From: Treponema sp.
Lineage (GTDB): Bacteria; Spirochaetota; Spirochaetia; Treponematales; Breznakiellaceae
Assembly: GCA_009780595.1 (NCBI GenBank)
Contig: WQZT01000012.1
Location: forward strand, 1 to 15,224
Reading direction: 5' to 3'
DNA: 15,224 bases
The position numbers and the translations under genes were made by a program. Under the pieces are notes generated by a model. That model was given only the letters and a program-made list of their open reading frames with translations, ran no database searches and had not been told where the DNA came from. Shown here piece by piece: positions 1 to 6,587 of the stretch. Position 1 is the first letter of the stretch, and every line of letters begins with the position of its first letter.

Positions 1-127
1 AGTTAGAAGTTTCTGCTAATATAAACTATCGGCACGAAAGGGTATTTACCCTGCCGAAAAAACCGGCTGGTAACAGCAGCCGGTAAAACTAAACACCCCC
101 GATTAAGGGGGAAAGGATGCTTCCATT
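1..127 (+). promoter_or_regulatory. Dyad-rich leader before the early operon
   Basis: No gene is visible here. Three inverted repeats follow one another. CGGC (30-33) pairs with GCCG (53-56) around an inner AGGGT (39-43)/ACCCT (48-52) stem. ACCGGCTG (62-69) pairs perfectly with CAGCCGGT (77-84). CCCCC pairs with GGGGG around GATTAA at about 96-111. None is followed by a T-run, so they do not look like intrinsic terminators. An AT-rich TAATATAAA at 17-25 could be a -10 element, but its -35 would lie outside the window. In Mu-like phages this position, just before a Ner/repressor-type gene, usually holds early promoters and operators, so operator or RNA-structure roles are reasonable inferences. 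Nothing here proves a promoter. Confidence 0.35.
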
Positions 128-403
128 ATGGCACAAAAGCTGTCAAGGAACAAGCGCAAAGCTGTCGGTATCCGCATTAAGCCCAAAGAGGGAATGTGGA
201 TAAATTATCAGCTCCGTCTGCGGGGAATTACCCACCAAAAACTGGCGGATCAACTAGGACTTAAGCGGGAATCGGTTACCAAAATTATAACCGGCGGACG
301 GCAGTCCAGAAGGGTCGAGACCGCTCTCTACCATACGCTCGGCTACCTCACATTCGAGGCAATGATAGCCGCCGCCGTCAACAGTGGCAAGGAGGAAGTA
401 TGA
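128..403 (+). CDS. Ner/repressor-like HTH DNA-binding protein
   Basis: This 91-aa basic protein is the first gene of the early operon. Residues about 32-60 form a clear helix-turn-helix: GITHQKLADQLGLKRESVTK contains the classic A-x-x-x-G turn, followed by IITGGRQSRR. The C-terminal part (ALYHTLGYLTFEAM) resembles the end of small Ner/Nlp-like and XRE-type phage regulators. The N-terminus is rich in Lys and Arg. The ATG at 128 follows an AAAGGA-like site with about 10 bases of spacing. The stop overlaps the next start as ATGA, indicating translational coupling. By position it probably represses or tunes the early promoter, as Ner does in Mu. A CI-like lysogeny repressor is the alternative. 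The HTH is seen directly; the exact role is inferred. Confidence 0.7.
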   Translation: MAQKLSRNKRKAVGIRIKPKEGMWINYQLRLRGITHQKLADQLGLKRESVTKIITGGRQSRRVETALYHTLGYLTFEAMIAAAVNSGKEEV

Positions 404-648
404 GTTCTTATGATTGGTTTGTACTCGGCTTTTGTACTGGTATTTTTTTACTGTGCGTTACGCTTCTTATCTTGTTGAACCCTCGCGAATGGCGAGAGCG
501 CCGCCATAGGTGTAGGCAACATGGGAAGTCTGTAAAAAGCTGGCAAGAGAGAAATGAGGAATTTGCAAAGAAGTACAGACAAGCCGAACAAGCGGCGAAA
601 GATTACGAGACTCGTATGGCTGCCAGTGGCGAGGAGGTGTCGACATGA
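400..648 (+). CDS. Small single-pass membrane protein with charged tail
   Basis: This 82-aa protein has one strongly hydrophobic segment at about residues 6-27 (WFVLGFCTGIFLLCVTLLIL). A basic stretch follows (PREWRERRHRCRQ), then a charged helical tail (residues about 45-75) that could form a coiled coil. The basic residues directly after the helix suggest an N-out, cytoplasmic-tail orientation. The start overlaps the upstream stop (ATGA), and its own stop overlaps the next start, so it is embedded in the early operon. I do not recognise a family. Small early membrane proteins of temperate phages sometimes act in superinfection exclusion or host interference, but nothing here proves that. A real gene is likely because of the coupled overlaps on both sides. 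Confidence 0.6.
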   Translation: MSSYDWFVLGFCTGIFLLCVTLLILLNPREWRERRHRCRQHGKSVKSWQERNEEFAKKYRQAEQAAKDYETRMAASGEEVST

Positions 649-842
649 TCAAATCATGGCCCGACTTCCTTATCGCTGTAGAGCGGATGCGGGAATGCCA
701 AAAGGAGTACGTCCTTAGGAGCGGCATTGCACGATTCCAAGCTGCTAAAAAAAGTGAAGAGGTCGTTGACGAAGTTATCAAACAAAAGCGCGCCGAGTGG
801 GCGAAAAAAGAACAGCCAGAACTTACAGGGGGAAAACAATGA
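645..842 (+). CDS. Small hypothetical early phage protein
   Basis: This 65-aa, highly charged protein is predicted to be mostly helical (ERMRECQKEYVLRSGIARFQ, then a Lys/Glu-rich C-terminal half). It has no signal peptide or membrane segment and no motif I recognise. It starts inside an ATGA overlap with the upstream membrane-protein gene, preceded by GAGGAGGTG, a strong ribosome-binding site. It ends in another ATGA overlap with the DUF3164 gene. This tight coupling is the main reason to accept it as real. Function is unknown; co-expression with the DUF3164 gene is expected. Confidence 0.6.
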   Translation: MIKSWPDFLIAVERMRECQKEYVLRSGIARFQAAKKSEEVVDEVIKQKRAEWAKKEQPELTGGKQ

Positions 843-1441
843 GCGAAAAAAAGTTTATGACGGACAGCCAAGGACGGCAAGTGCCAGAGGACATGATAAG
901 CGAGATCGACAAACTGCGGGATCAAACCGTCAGGCGGATTGCCGATGAAGCGATGGAAATGAAGGAAACGCTTTTTAACTTTAAGCAGCGCATCCGCGAT
1001 GACATCACCACCTTTGTCGAACTCTCCGCAAACAGGTATGGCAAAAGCTGGGGCGGGAAAAAGGGAAACATCACCCTTACCACGTATGACGGCAAGTACC
1101 GCCTCATCGTTTCGATTAACGATCAAATCGTATTTGACGAGCGCTTGCAAGTGGCGCAGGAGCTTATCGGCGACTGCATTGAAAAGTGGTCGGAAGGTTC
1201 GCGGAGCGAAATCCGCATCCTTGTGCAAGACGCGTTTCAGGTAGACAAGACGGGTAAAATCAGCACTGCTAGGGTTCTTGGGCTTCGTCGTCTTGAAATC
1301 ACCGATCCCGATTGGCAGAAAGCGATGCAGGCAATTTCGGACAGCATACAGGTTTCCGGCAGTAAGCAATACCTCCGGTTTTACCAGCGGAACGAGCAAG
1401 GGGAATATGTACAAATCCCCCTTGATGTAGCGGCGCTATAA
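839..1441 (+). CDS. DUF3164 family protein
   Basis: This 200-aa soluble protein matches what I recall of the DUF3164 family, widespread in the early regions of Mu-like phages. It starts MSEKKFMTDSQGRQVPEDMI, continues with a charged helical segment, and then has the core GGKKGNITLTTYDGKYRL with following β-strands (IVSINDQIVFDERL). The next helix includes LIGDCIEKWS, and the C-terminal part carries GLRRLEITDPDWQKAMQAI. The start at 839 is chosen over an upstream in-frame ATG at 797 because it overlaps the preceding stop as ATGA and has ACAGGGGG just upstream. The biochemical role of the family is not established. Its place before the transposase suggests a function in early phage replication or host take-over. 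Mu itself has Gam in its early region; no Gam-like gene is seen here. Confidence 0.8.
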   Translation: MSEKKFMTDSQGRQVPEDMISEIDKLRDQTVRRIADEAMEMKETLFNFKQRIRDDITTFVELSANRYGKSWGGKKGNITLTTYDGKYRLIVSINDQIVFDERLQVAQELIGDCIEKWSEGSRSEIRILVQDAFQVDKTGKISTARVLGLRRLEITDPDWQKAMQAISDSIQVSGSKQYLRFYQRNEQGEYVQIPLDVAAL

Positions 1442-1451
1442 GGGGGCTGGT

Positions 1452-1583
1452 ATGACAAAATTCTTATGGCGCAGGGGCGTTGAGTTAAAGGACTTAGGCG
1501 AACGGTTGGGCTGGGACTGGCTCATTGGTCTAGGCTACAGGATAAAGGGGATGGCTGAACGTGGAAAAATTAAAATTAAGTAG
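1452..1583 (+). CDS. Small 43-aa basic ORF
   Basis: This 43-codon ORF starts MTKFLWRRGVELKDLGERLG, continues WDWLIGLGYRIKGMAERG and ends KIKIK. An AGGGGG ribosome-binding site lies at 1441-1446, about five bases before the ATG. It fills the gap between the DUF3164 gene and the next regulator, and its 3' end overlaps the GTG start at 1561 by 23 bases. The ELKDLGERLG segment looks like the start of a helix-turn-helix, but the chain is too short for a complete domain. Good spacing and a strong Shine-Dalgarno site support it as real. Its small size and lack of a recognised family keep confidence moderate. It could also serve mainly to couple translation into the downstream gene. Confidence 0.5.
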   Translation: MTKFLWRRGVELKDLGERLGWDWLIGLGYRIKGMAERGKIKIK

Positions 1584-1863
1584 CCAAGAACGGATGCTTA
1601 TCATCGTGGAAAAGCTCGTTGCAGAGCGGACATTCGGCATGAGCAACAAGGCGCTTGCAACAGAACTGAACACGACCGAAGCGAACATCTGCCGCGACTT
1701 GAAAATCCTTGAAGTCAGAAAATGGGTTGATCGGGGTTCAGATGGACGCTGGCATTTAACGCCAATGTTCGGCGGTTTTGCCGGGCAAATTATGAAGGGC
1801 TTCCAAACCGCAAAATTACGGCTTTCGGAAGAAGAGGCGCGCTTCGCCTCTGAAATGCAATAA
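1561..1863 (+). CDS. Winged-helix transcriptional regulator
   Basis: This 100-aa protein has a winged-helix fold of the IclR/MarR kind. The first helix is ERMLIIVEKLVAE. The HTH (residues about 27-50) includes MSNKALATELNTTEANICRD and LKILEVRKWV. A wing follows with DRGSDGRWHLTP. The C-terminal tail (GQIMKGFQTAKLRLSEEEAR) is amphipathic and may mediate dimerisation. The start is GTG at 1561, with AAAGGGG about ten bases upstream; it lies inside the 3' end of the 43-aa ORF, so translation may be coupled. The next gene follows after 11 bases, with a ribosome-binding site at the stop codon. Similar small regulators are common in Mu-like early regions. Its target promoter is unknown. Confidence 0.7.
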   Translation: MEKLKLSSQERMLIIVEKLVAERTFGMSNKALATELNTTEANICRDLKILEVRKWVDRGSDGRWHLTPMFGGFAGQIMKGFQTAKLRLSEEEARFASEMQ

Positions 1864-1874
1864 GGAGAAAAACG

Positions 1875-2753
1875 ATGGCAAAGAAAGAAAAAGAATTTAA
1901 CGCCGACATTGAGGCAGTTGTAAAGATGCAGGAAAGCATCGAGACGGCGGACGAACTTTACCTTGACGGCAAGTCTTACGATCTGGACAGAATCGGGGAC
2001 GAGGTTTCGTTTTACCAGAAGCAAGCTGGGGAATCGCTTATCGAAATCGGTAAACGCCTTATTCTGGTAAAGCACCACGAGGATCACGGCAAGTTTCAAG
2101 CGTTTATTGAAAAGTACGGGATGGCGTACCGCTCCGCAGCCTACGCAATGACGGCTGCACGGAAGTTTGCAAATGTGCAATCGATTGCACATTTGGGGAC
2201 AACTAAGATGATCGCCTTGTCTGTCCTTGACGATGACGATGTTGAGACACTTGAAAAAGGCGGCAGCATCAAAGGAATGACCGTTGACGACATCGACCGC
2301 ATGACCGTCAGGGAACTAAAGGAAAATCTCCGTAAGGAAGAAGAAAAAGTCAAGAAAGAAAAAGAAGCCCGCAAAAAAGACCGCGAGGCGTTTGAAAAAT
2401 CGCTTACGGCAAAAGACCAGAAGCTGAACGATTACGAGCTGCGCGAAGCGGGTATGGAACCGCCGAGCGCGCTGAAAATTGCCATCGGTAAGGCAGAAGA
2501 ACTAAAGCGCGAAGCGTTTACAAAGATGCTCGTTGCAGCGCAGTACATCAGCGAAGCGGAAGCCCTTGCGGAAAAAATCAGAACCGTCCCAGGCATCACC
2601 GCCGAAGCGCTCACCGTTGTAAAGGAGCAGCTTACTGTTCCTTACGATGCGCTGTGCAATTCCTACATCGAGCTTGAAGATGTGCTGAACGATTTTTTCC
2701 CGCCAAAGACCGATCGCGACCTACAACAGGAGCAGGACAATGCCGCTTCATAA
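1875..2753 (+). CDS. DUF3102 family coiled-coil protein
   Basis: This 292-aa protein resembles the DUF3102 family. Residues about 46-100 carry the signature: QAGESLIEIGKRLILVKHH, then GKFQAFIEKYGMAYRSAAYA. Residues about 135-200 are dominated by Lys and Glu (RKEEEKVKKEKEARKKDREA), strongly predicting a long coiled coil. The C-terminal third is helical and acidic. DUF3102 proteins occur in phages and plasmids, often near replication or partition genes; their activity is not established. The gene ends 14 bases inside the transposase gene, so the two are translationally coupled, which hints at a role in the transposition complex or in DNA binding. The start at 1875 follows TAAGGAGAAAAACG, a strong ribosome-binding site. 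Confidence 0.7.
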   Translation: MAKKEKEFNADIEAVVKMQESIETADELYLDGKSYDLDRIGDEVSFYQKQAGESLIEIGKRLILVKHHEDHGKFQAFIEKYGMAYRSAAYAMTAARKFANVQSIAHLGTTKMIALSVLDDDDVETLEKGGSIKGMTVDDIDRMTVRELKENLRKEEEKVKKEKEARKKDREAFEKSLTAKDQKLNDYELREAGMEPPSALKIAIGKAEELKREAFTKMLVAAQYISEAEALAEKIRTVPGITAEALTVVKEQLTVPYDALCNSYIELEDVLNDFFPPKTDRDLQQEQDNAAS

Positions 2754-4422
2754 CGCGCACCTGTACGAGCCGTATGCCGCGATGATGCACAGCGCGAAAA
2801 CCGCCGCAGAACGCAAAGCGGTGGTTGGCGAAATGAGCCGCATCTTCGGCATATCGGCGGCGAAGGCGTACAAGCATCTTGCCGAATGCGGCTGGGAGTC
2901 AGGGCGAAAAACGCGCAAGGACACCGGACAGAGCGAAGTAAGCGAAGCCTACCTTACCGCCATTGCCGCCCTCGTAAAAGAAGGCATCCGCAAGAACGGC
3001 AAGCAGACGCTTTCGGTGGAAGGAGCGCGCGCCGTTCTTGAGAAAAACGGCTTCCACTGCGAGTTAAGCGATAATCGCTTGCGCCAGTTGCTGCGCGAGA
3101 AAAACATGAGCGCTGCCGACATGAAAGTTGCCTCTCCCCATCAGCGCATGAGAACGGAGTACCCGAATCAGGTTCATCAAGTTGACCCTTCTGTCGCGCT
3201 GTTGTACTACACACCGCAGGGGCAGAAACTTTTAAGCGATGACGAGGTGTACAAAAATAAACCCTACCTTGAAGGCAAGGAGCAGTTGAAGTGCTGGCGC
3301 TACGTTTTGACCGACCACTACTCAGGCTCAATCTGCATCCGCTACTACGCGCAGGCAGGGGAAAACGCGGCAGCGCTCTACGACTTTTTGCTGTACGCAT
3401 GGGGCAGGAAAAAAGACACTGCGTATTGTTTCCACGGCTTGCCTGAAACACTCGCCTGCGACCTTGGCTCTGCAAACAAAGCAAAGGCAATGCAGAACGC
3501 GCTTGAAAGTTTGCGCGTCAGGATGATTACTCACATGCCGGGCAACCCCCGCATGAAGGGGCAGGTAGAAAAAATGAACAACGTGTTCGAGCGCAAACTT
3601 GAATCGCTGTTGCGTATAGAACCAGTCAACAACATCGAGGAGCTTAACGCGCTTGCCGAGCGCGCGTGTTCGGCGTTTAACAGCAATACGATTGACGGTG
3701 TAGAAACATCGCTGCGGCGCGGCGCGCAGAATGTCGGATGCCGCCTGCATCTGTGGCAATCGATTAAAACAGAGCAGTTACGCGAACTGCCTGATGTATC
3801 TATCTGCCGCGAGATTTTCACCCGCGGCGTGGAAATGAGGAAAGTACGCGGCGACTTGTCGATAACAATCGTACATCCACAAACACGCGCATCGCAGGTG
3901 TACGATGTGAGCGATATGGACGGCATTCTTGTCGGTATGGGAGTAAACGTGCAGCCCATCTTAATCGGCGCTGGTGCAAAGGCAAAGGTCAGCTACAAAT
4001 CAAGCGGCGAAATTATAAGCGCCGAGCTTGCACCGCTTGAGTTTGACAGAGCGGGCTTTGACACAGGCGCTCCCGTGTTTGGCAAAGAGTACGCGCGCCC
4101 GCCTGACACCACACGAGAGAAGAACTGGAAAGAATTAGGCAAGATGGCAACTCTGATGAGAGGCGCTTTGAAGGCGCATTCGGATATTGCCGCGCACGAT
4201 CCTTTTGCACACCAGCGCATCGGCAGCGTCATTGATGTTGTCAAGCGCGAGGAGATTATGCTTTCGGCGACAGAAGCAACGAAGCGGGTAAAAGCAAAGG
4301 TTGGATTTTTGCCCGAAGATTTCCTCAATAAATTAAAAGCGGATTTTCCCAATGGAGTTTCCTACGATGTTGTTGAGGATTTAGCCCATGACCTGTTAAG
4401 CGGTAAAGCCGCTAACTTTTAA
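2740..4422 (+). CDS. A: MuA-like DDE transposase
   Basis: This 560-aa protein would catalyse strand cleavage and transfer for integration and replicative transposition. It has an HTH-like N-terminus (about residues 24-56) and a second DNA-binding region (about 68-120). The RNase H-like core has D149 (NQVHQVDPS), D241 (LACDLGSANKA) and E277 (MKGQVEKMN). The spacing of 92 then 36 residues and the KGQVE motif fit the DDE family. A β-barrel-like segment around 360-450 and a helical C-terminus, expected to contact the ATPase, follow. It is about 100 residues shorter than Mu A (663 aa), mostly at the N-terminus, suggesting fewer end- or enhancer-binding subdomains. The start follows AGGAG seven bases upstream and overlaps the DUF3102 gene. 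The MuB-like ATPase follows directly. All three catalytic residues are present, so it is likely active. Confidence 0.93.
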   Translation: MPLHNAHLYEPYAAMMHSAKTAAERKAVVGEMSRIFGISAAKAYKHLAECGWESGRKTRKDTGQSEVSEAYLTAIAALVKEGIRKNGKQTLSVEGARAVLEKNGFHCELSDNRLRQLLREKNMSAADMKVASPHQRMRTEYPNQVHQVDPSVALLYYTPQGQKLLSDDEVYKNKPYLEGKEQLKCWRYVLTDHYSGSICIRYYAQAGENAAALYDFLLYAWGRKKDTAYCFHGLPETLACDLGSANKAKAMQNALESLRVRMITHMPGNPRMKGQVEKMNNVFERKLESLLRIEPVNNIEELNALAERACSAFNSNTIDGVETSLRRGAQNVGCRLHLWQSIKTEQLRELPDVSICREIFTRGVEMRKVRGDLSITIVHPQTRASQVYDVSDMDGILVGMGVNVQPILIGAGAKAKVSYKSSGEIISAELAPLEFDRAGFDTGAPVFGKEYARPPDTTREKNWKELGKMATLMRGALKAHSDIAAHDPFAHQRIGSVIDVVKREEIMLSATEATKRVKAKVGFLPEDFLNKLKADFPNGVSYDVVEDLAHDLLSGKAANF

Positions 4423-4442
4423 TTTTGTACCAAGGAGTGAGT

Positions 4443-5300
4443 ATGTTGAGTTTAAAAGCGTTTAAGAAGTTCGGTCTTAGCCAAGATCCATTTACCGGCG
4501 ATGTCCTTAAAAACGAGGATGTCTTTTTGACGGATGACACCCGCTTTATCGCGGAGTATATGCTCAGCACCGCAAAGATTGGCGGCATGGCAGCTCTTGT
4601 CGGCGAATCAGGAAGCGGCAAGTCAACAATCCGCCGCTACGTTATCGACCGCATCAGCGAGGAAGGGCACAAGGTAAAAATTATCGCCCCGCGTTGTATC
4701 GACAAAACGTGCCTTTCGGCATCGAGTATTTGCGATGCAATTATCAGCGACTGCTCGGCAAGCACACCGCGCAGAACGCTTGAAGCAAAAGCGCGCCAAG
4801 TAGAAAAAATCCTGATGGCATCGAGCGAGGCAGGATACAGCCACGTGCTGATGATCGAAGAGGCGCACGATCTATCCGTACAGACGCTGAAGTACCTCAA
4901 GCGGTTTTGGGAACTGGAACACGGCTTTAAGAAGCTGCTTTCGATAATGCTCATCGGGCAGCCTGAACTCAAATCGAAACTTGACGAATCGCGCAACTGG
5001 GAAGCGCGGGAAGTTATCAGGCGCATGGAAGTCCTCGAAATAACCCCGCTTGCATCAGGGGAAGATATAGCGCGTTACCTCAACATCAAGTTTAAGCGGC
5101 TGGGAAAAGAGCGCAAAACGATCATCAATGATTCAGGCTGCACTGCGCTTGCCACACGGCTCGTGCGGAAAACCCGCACAGATATTTCGTACTCGGTAGC
5201 CCTGCCGCTGCTGGTGAACAACTGGACGCGCCGCGCGATGAACGCCGCCGCCGAGCTCGGCGCGGATGTTGTTGATGCCGAAATCGTGAACGCACTGTAG
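4443..5300 (+). CDS. B: MuB/ExeA-like AAA ATPase, transposition target selection
   Basis: This 285-aa AAA ATPase would bind target DNA and activate the transposase. The Walker A motif is GESGSGKST (residues 54-62), Walker B is HVLMIEEAHD (134-143), and a sensor-1-like MLIGQPEL follows (about 169-176). REVIRRMEVLEITPL resembles the arginine-finger region of ExeA/TniB-type ATPases. The start at 4443 is preferred because AAGGAG (4432-4437) lies five bases before it; an upstream TTG at 4425 has no such site. Mu B has an extra N-terminal helix-turn-helix domain before the ATPase. Here only about 50 residues, beginning FKKFGLSQDPF, precede Walker A, as in ExeA-like versions. The gene lies 20 bases after the transposase, the standard A-B order. 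Confidence 0.88.
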   Translation: MLSLKAFKKFGLSQDPFTGDVLKNEDVFLTDDTRFIAEYMLSTAKIGGMAALVGESGSGKSTIRRYVIDRISEEGHKVKIIAPRCIDKTCLSASSICDAIISDCSASTPRRTLEAKARQVEKILMASSEAGYSHVLMIEEAHDLSVQTLKYLKRFWELEHGFKKLLSIMLIGQPELKSKLDESRNWEAREVIRRMEVLEITPLASGEDIARYLNIKFKRLGKERKTIINDSGCTALATRLVRKTRTDISYSVALPLLVNNWTRRAMNAAAELGADVVDAEIVNAL

Positions 5301-5308
5301 AAAAAGGG

Positions 5309-5521
5309 ATGAAAGCATTTATGGACGTTAATGCAGACACAACCGTTGTACAAAAAAAGCCGCGCTGTGTGATCACGTTTGACACGCAGAATGAATATGA
5401 AGTTATGCGCTCTTTTGCAAAAGAAAGAGGTCTAGACATGAAAAACTTTTTTATGTGGCTGGCGAAGTCGCACATGAGCAAATACCGCCCCAAAACAACA
5501 CCAGACCAAGAGGATGTATGA
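5309..5521 (+). CDS. Small RHH-like early protein
   Basis: This protein of up to 70 aa has a core (CVITFDTQNEYEVMRSFAKE, then RGLDMKNFFMWLAKSHM) that looks like β-strand, helix, turn, helix, the order of a ribbon-helix-helix DNA-binding protein. The family assignment is tentative. Start choice is uncertain: ATG 5309 has its GGG directly adjacent, whereas the in-frame ATG at 5321 (66 aa) has AGGG about 12 bases upstream. The gene lies just behind the ATPase. Its coding sequence contains a perfect 14-base palindrome TCTTTTGCAAAAGA at 5411-5424, related to repeats in the following gap. It may be a regulator of middle genes. Confidence 0.55.
   Translation: MKAFMDVNADTTVVQKKPRCVITFDTQNEYEVMRSFAKERGLDMKNFFMWLAKSHMSKYRPKTTPDQEDV
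5411..5424. repeat. Perfect palindrome, TTTTGCAAA family
   Basis: TCTTTTGCAAAAGA is a perfect 14-base palindrome inside the small RHH-like gene. Two related sites occur downstream: TTTTGCAAA at 5530-5538 and TTTTGCAAAA at 5579-5588. The last two are part of an 11-base direct repeat, CATTTTGCAAA (5528-5538 and 5577-5587). Repeated short palindromes near a regulator gene are typical of operators, but this is an inference and chance is possible in an A/T-rich motif. Confidence 0.4.
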
Positions 5522-5642
5522 TTTTACCATTTTGCAAAGAAAGCCCCGCCGCATCAATCCAAATGCGTTTGGGGGGCATTTTGCAAAAGAGTCGGAACAA
5601 CCCCTTGCGTAGGTTGCGCAAGGGGTCTATGAGGGAAAAAAT
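5522..5642 (+). other. Structured intergenic gap before gemA, two hairpins
   Basis: No convincing gene fills this 121-base gap, unusual in a phage where most genes overlap. The first hairpin pairs GCCCC (5543-5547) with GGGGC (5573-5577) and CGCAT (5550-5554) with ATGCG (5563-5567), with an 8-base apical loop and an internal loop. The second pairs CCCCTTGCG (5601-5609) perfectly with CGCAAGGGG (5617-5625) around TAGGTTG. The first hairpin is bracketed by the CATTTTGCAAA direct repeats. Neither is followed by a clean T-run, so they are not simple terminators. The gemA ribosome-binding site GAGGGA (5631-5636) follows the second hairpin. Possible roles are mRNA processing, attenuation or translational control. 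Confidence 0.5.
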
Positions 5643-6098
5643 ATGGCAGCAGCAAGTACAAAAAACAAGCGCAAGAAACTTATCCAGCTCATCCACATCG
5701 GCAAGGGAAAGATGGGGCTTCCCGATGCTGCCTACCGCGCGCTTCTGGAAGGCGCTGTGGGCAAGTCATCGTGCGCCGATATGACAGTAAGGCAGCTTGA
5801 GTCAGTCCTTCGCGTCATGCGAAAGAACGGTTTTGATGTAACTCCCCGCCGTGTGAAGCCAGAAGAAAAAGGGAGGGCGACACTGGCGCAACTGGAGTAT
5901 ATCAAAGGCATGTGGGCGAAGTGCGCCCGCAACACAAGCGACAAAGCTCTTTCGGCATTTGTGAACAGAATTGCCAGAGTGCGCTCCCTGCGCTTCCTTA
6001 CGGTAGAGACGGCGCAGAACGTAATCCTTGCGCTGCGCGACATGATGGTAAAGGCTGGCTTTGACCCCGACTCAAGTGAAAAGGAGCTTCCAACATGA
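5643..6098 (+). CDS. gemA: GemA-like protein (Mu gp16, DUF1018)
   Basis: This 151-aa basic protein matches the GemA/gp16 family of Mu-like phages. The signature is the N-terminal KLIQLIHIGKGKMGLPDAAYRALLEG, written here in two parts as KLIQLIHIGKGKMGL and PDAAYRALLEG (residues about 12-37). GKSSCADMTVRQLESVLRVM and a KNGFD segment follow. The C-terminal half (LAQLEYIKGMW, FVNRIARV, LRFLTVETAQNVILALRDM) is also typical. In Mu, GemA modulates host gene expression and DNA superhelicity; its molecular mechanism is poorly known. The ATG at 5643 has GAGGGA six bases upstream. The stop overlaps the mor start as ATGA, so the two genes are coupled, the same gemA-mor order as in Mu. Confidence 0.85.
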   Translation: MAAASTKNKRKKLIQLIHIGKGKMGLPDAAYRALLEGAVGKSSCADMTVRQLESVLRVMRKNGFDVTPRRVKPEEKGRATLAQLEYIKGMWAKCARNTSDKALSAFVNRIARVRSLRFLTVETAQNVILALRDMMVKAGFDPDSSEKELPT

Positions 6099-6544
6099 AA
6101 GAAGTTCACAACAACGAACTGGTTAATGATATTGTCAACGCCTGCGCCCCGTTCATCGGGCGGGAATCTGCCAGCAACGGGCTTAGAGCATTATCCCGCG
6201 CGTATGGGGGGCAGAACATTTTAATTCCGCAAAAGAAAATGGACGGCGTATGCGCCGAAAGAATACTTTCAGTTTTGGAAGATGAAATCGGCGGGGCGGA
6301 TGCAAAAATAGTCTTTGAAAAACTTGTCGCATTTTACGGCGGCTTATTGATATACATCCCGGTAGAACGGCACGGCTTCCGCCGCGACATTGCGCTTGAG
6401 ATTTTTATAGACCTTAACAAGAAAATGACAGTTGGCGATTTTTGCCGCAGGTACAGTTTTACCAACACGCAAGTGTACCGATTGTGGCACATCGGTCAAA
6501 AAATATATCTGGATGAACACTCACCCTGCCTGCAATTTGACTAA
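6095..6544 (+). CDS. mor: Mor-type middle transcription activator
   Basis: This 149-aa protein fits the Mor/C family, which binds promoter DNA and recruits RNA polymerase to middle (Mor) or late (C) promoters lacking a good -35. Features: an N-terminal helical dimerisation region (LVNDIVNACAPFIG), the RALSRAYGGQNILIPQKK segment (residues about 32-49), the strand GGLLIYIPVERHG with the family-typical IYIP (about 81-93), and a C-terminal HTH (about 95-135) including TVGDFCRRYSFTNTQVYRLW. The start overlaps the gemA stop, and AAGGAG lies about eight bases upstream. It is the last gene before the virion genes. No second Mor/C-family gene is seen, so this one protein might control both middle and late transcription here. 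Confidence 0.85.
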   Translation: MKEVHNNELVNDIVNACAPFIGRESASNGLRALSRAYGGQNILIPQKKMDGVCAERILSVLEDEIGGADAKIVFEKLVAFYGGLLIYIPVERHGFRRDIALEIFIDLNKKMTVGDFCRRYSFTNTQVYRLWHIGQKIYLDEHSPCLQFD

Positions 6545-6562
6545 CATAGTAACCGCCGTTGC

Positions 6563-6570
6563 TATAAAAT
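6563..6570 (+). promoter_or_regulatory. Candidate -10 element of an activator-dependent promoter
   Basis: TATAAAAT lies 19 bases after the mor stop. The nearest -35-like match, TTGACT at 6537-6542, is 20 bases upstream of it, too far for an ordinary sigma-70 promoter. A good -10 with no properly spaced -35 is what Mor- or C-activated Mu promoters look like, so this may be a middle/late promoter. A transcript from here would start around 6575-6580, just before the hairpin at 6588. This is inference only. Confidence 0.3.
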
Positions 6571-6587
6571 CCCGCTTTTGATTTATT

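Noticed and set aside
30..62. Hairpin at 30-56 as a terminator
   Set aside because: It is followed by A residues rather than a T-run on the + strand, and on the - strand the T-run would precede the stem, so it is not an intrinsic terminator in either direction.
467..1414. Long open frame on the - strand (315 codons)
   Set aside because: It is antisense to three coupled early genes including a recognisable DUF3164 gene, and its translation shows no family features. Long reverse frames of this kind are shadows of biased codon use.
1530..2192. 220-codon open frame on the - strand
   Set aside because: It lies antisense to the winged-helix regulator and the DUF3102 gene, has no ribosome-binding support, and its Cys/Phe/Arg-rich translation looks non-natural.
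5518..5784. ORF starting in an ATGA overlap after the RHH-like gene
   Set aside because: The start context is acceptable, but half of it runs out of frame through gemA, and the translation (Arg/Ser/Trp-rich) looks like a shadow. The gap is better explained by hairpins.
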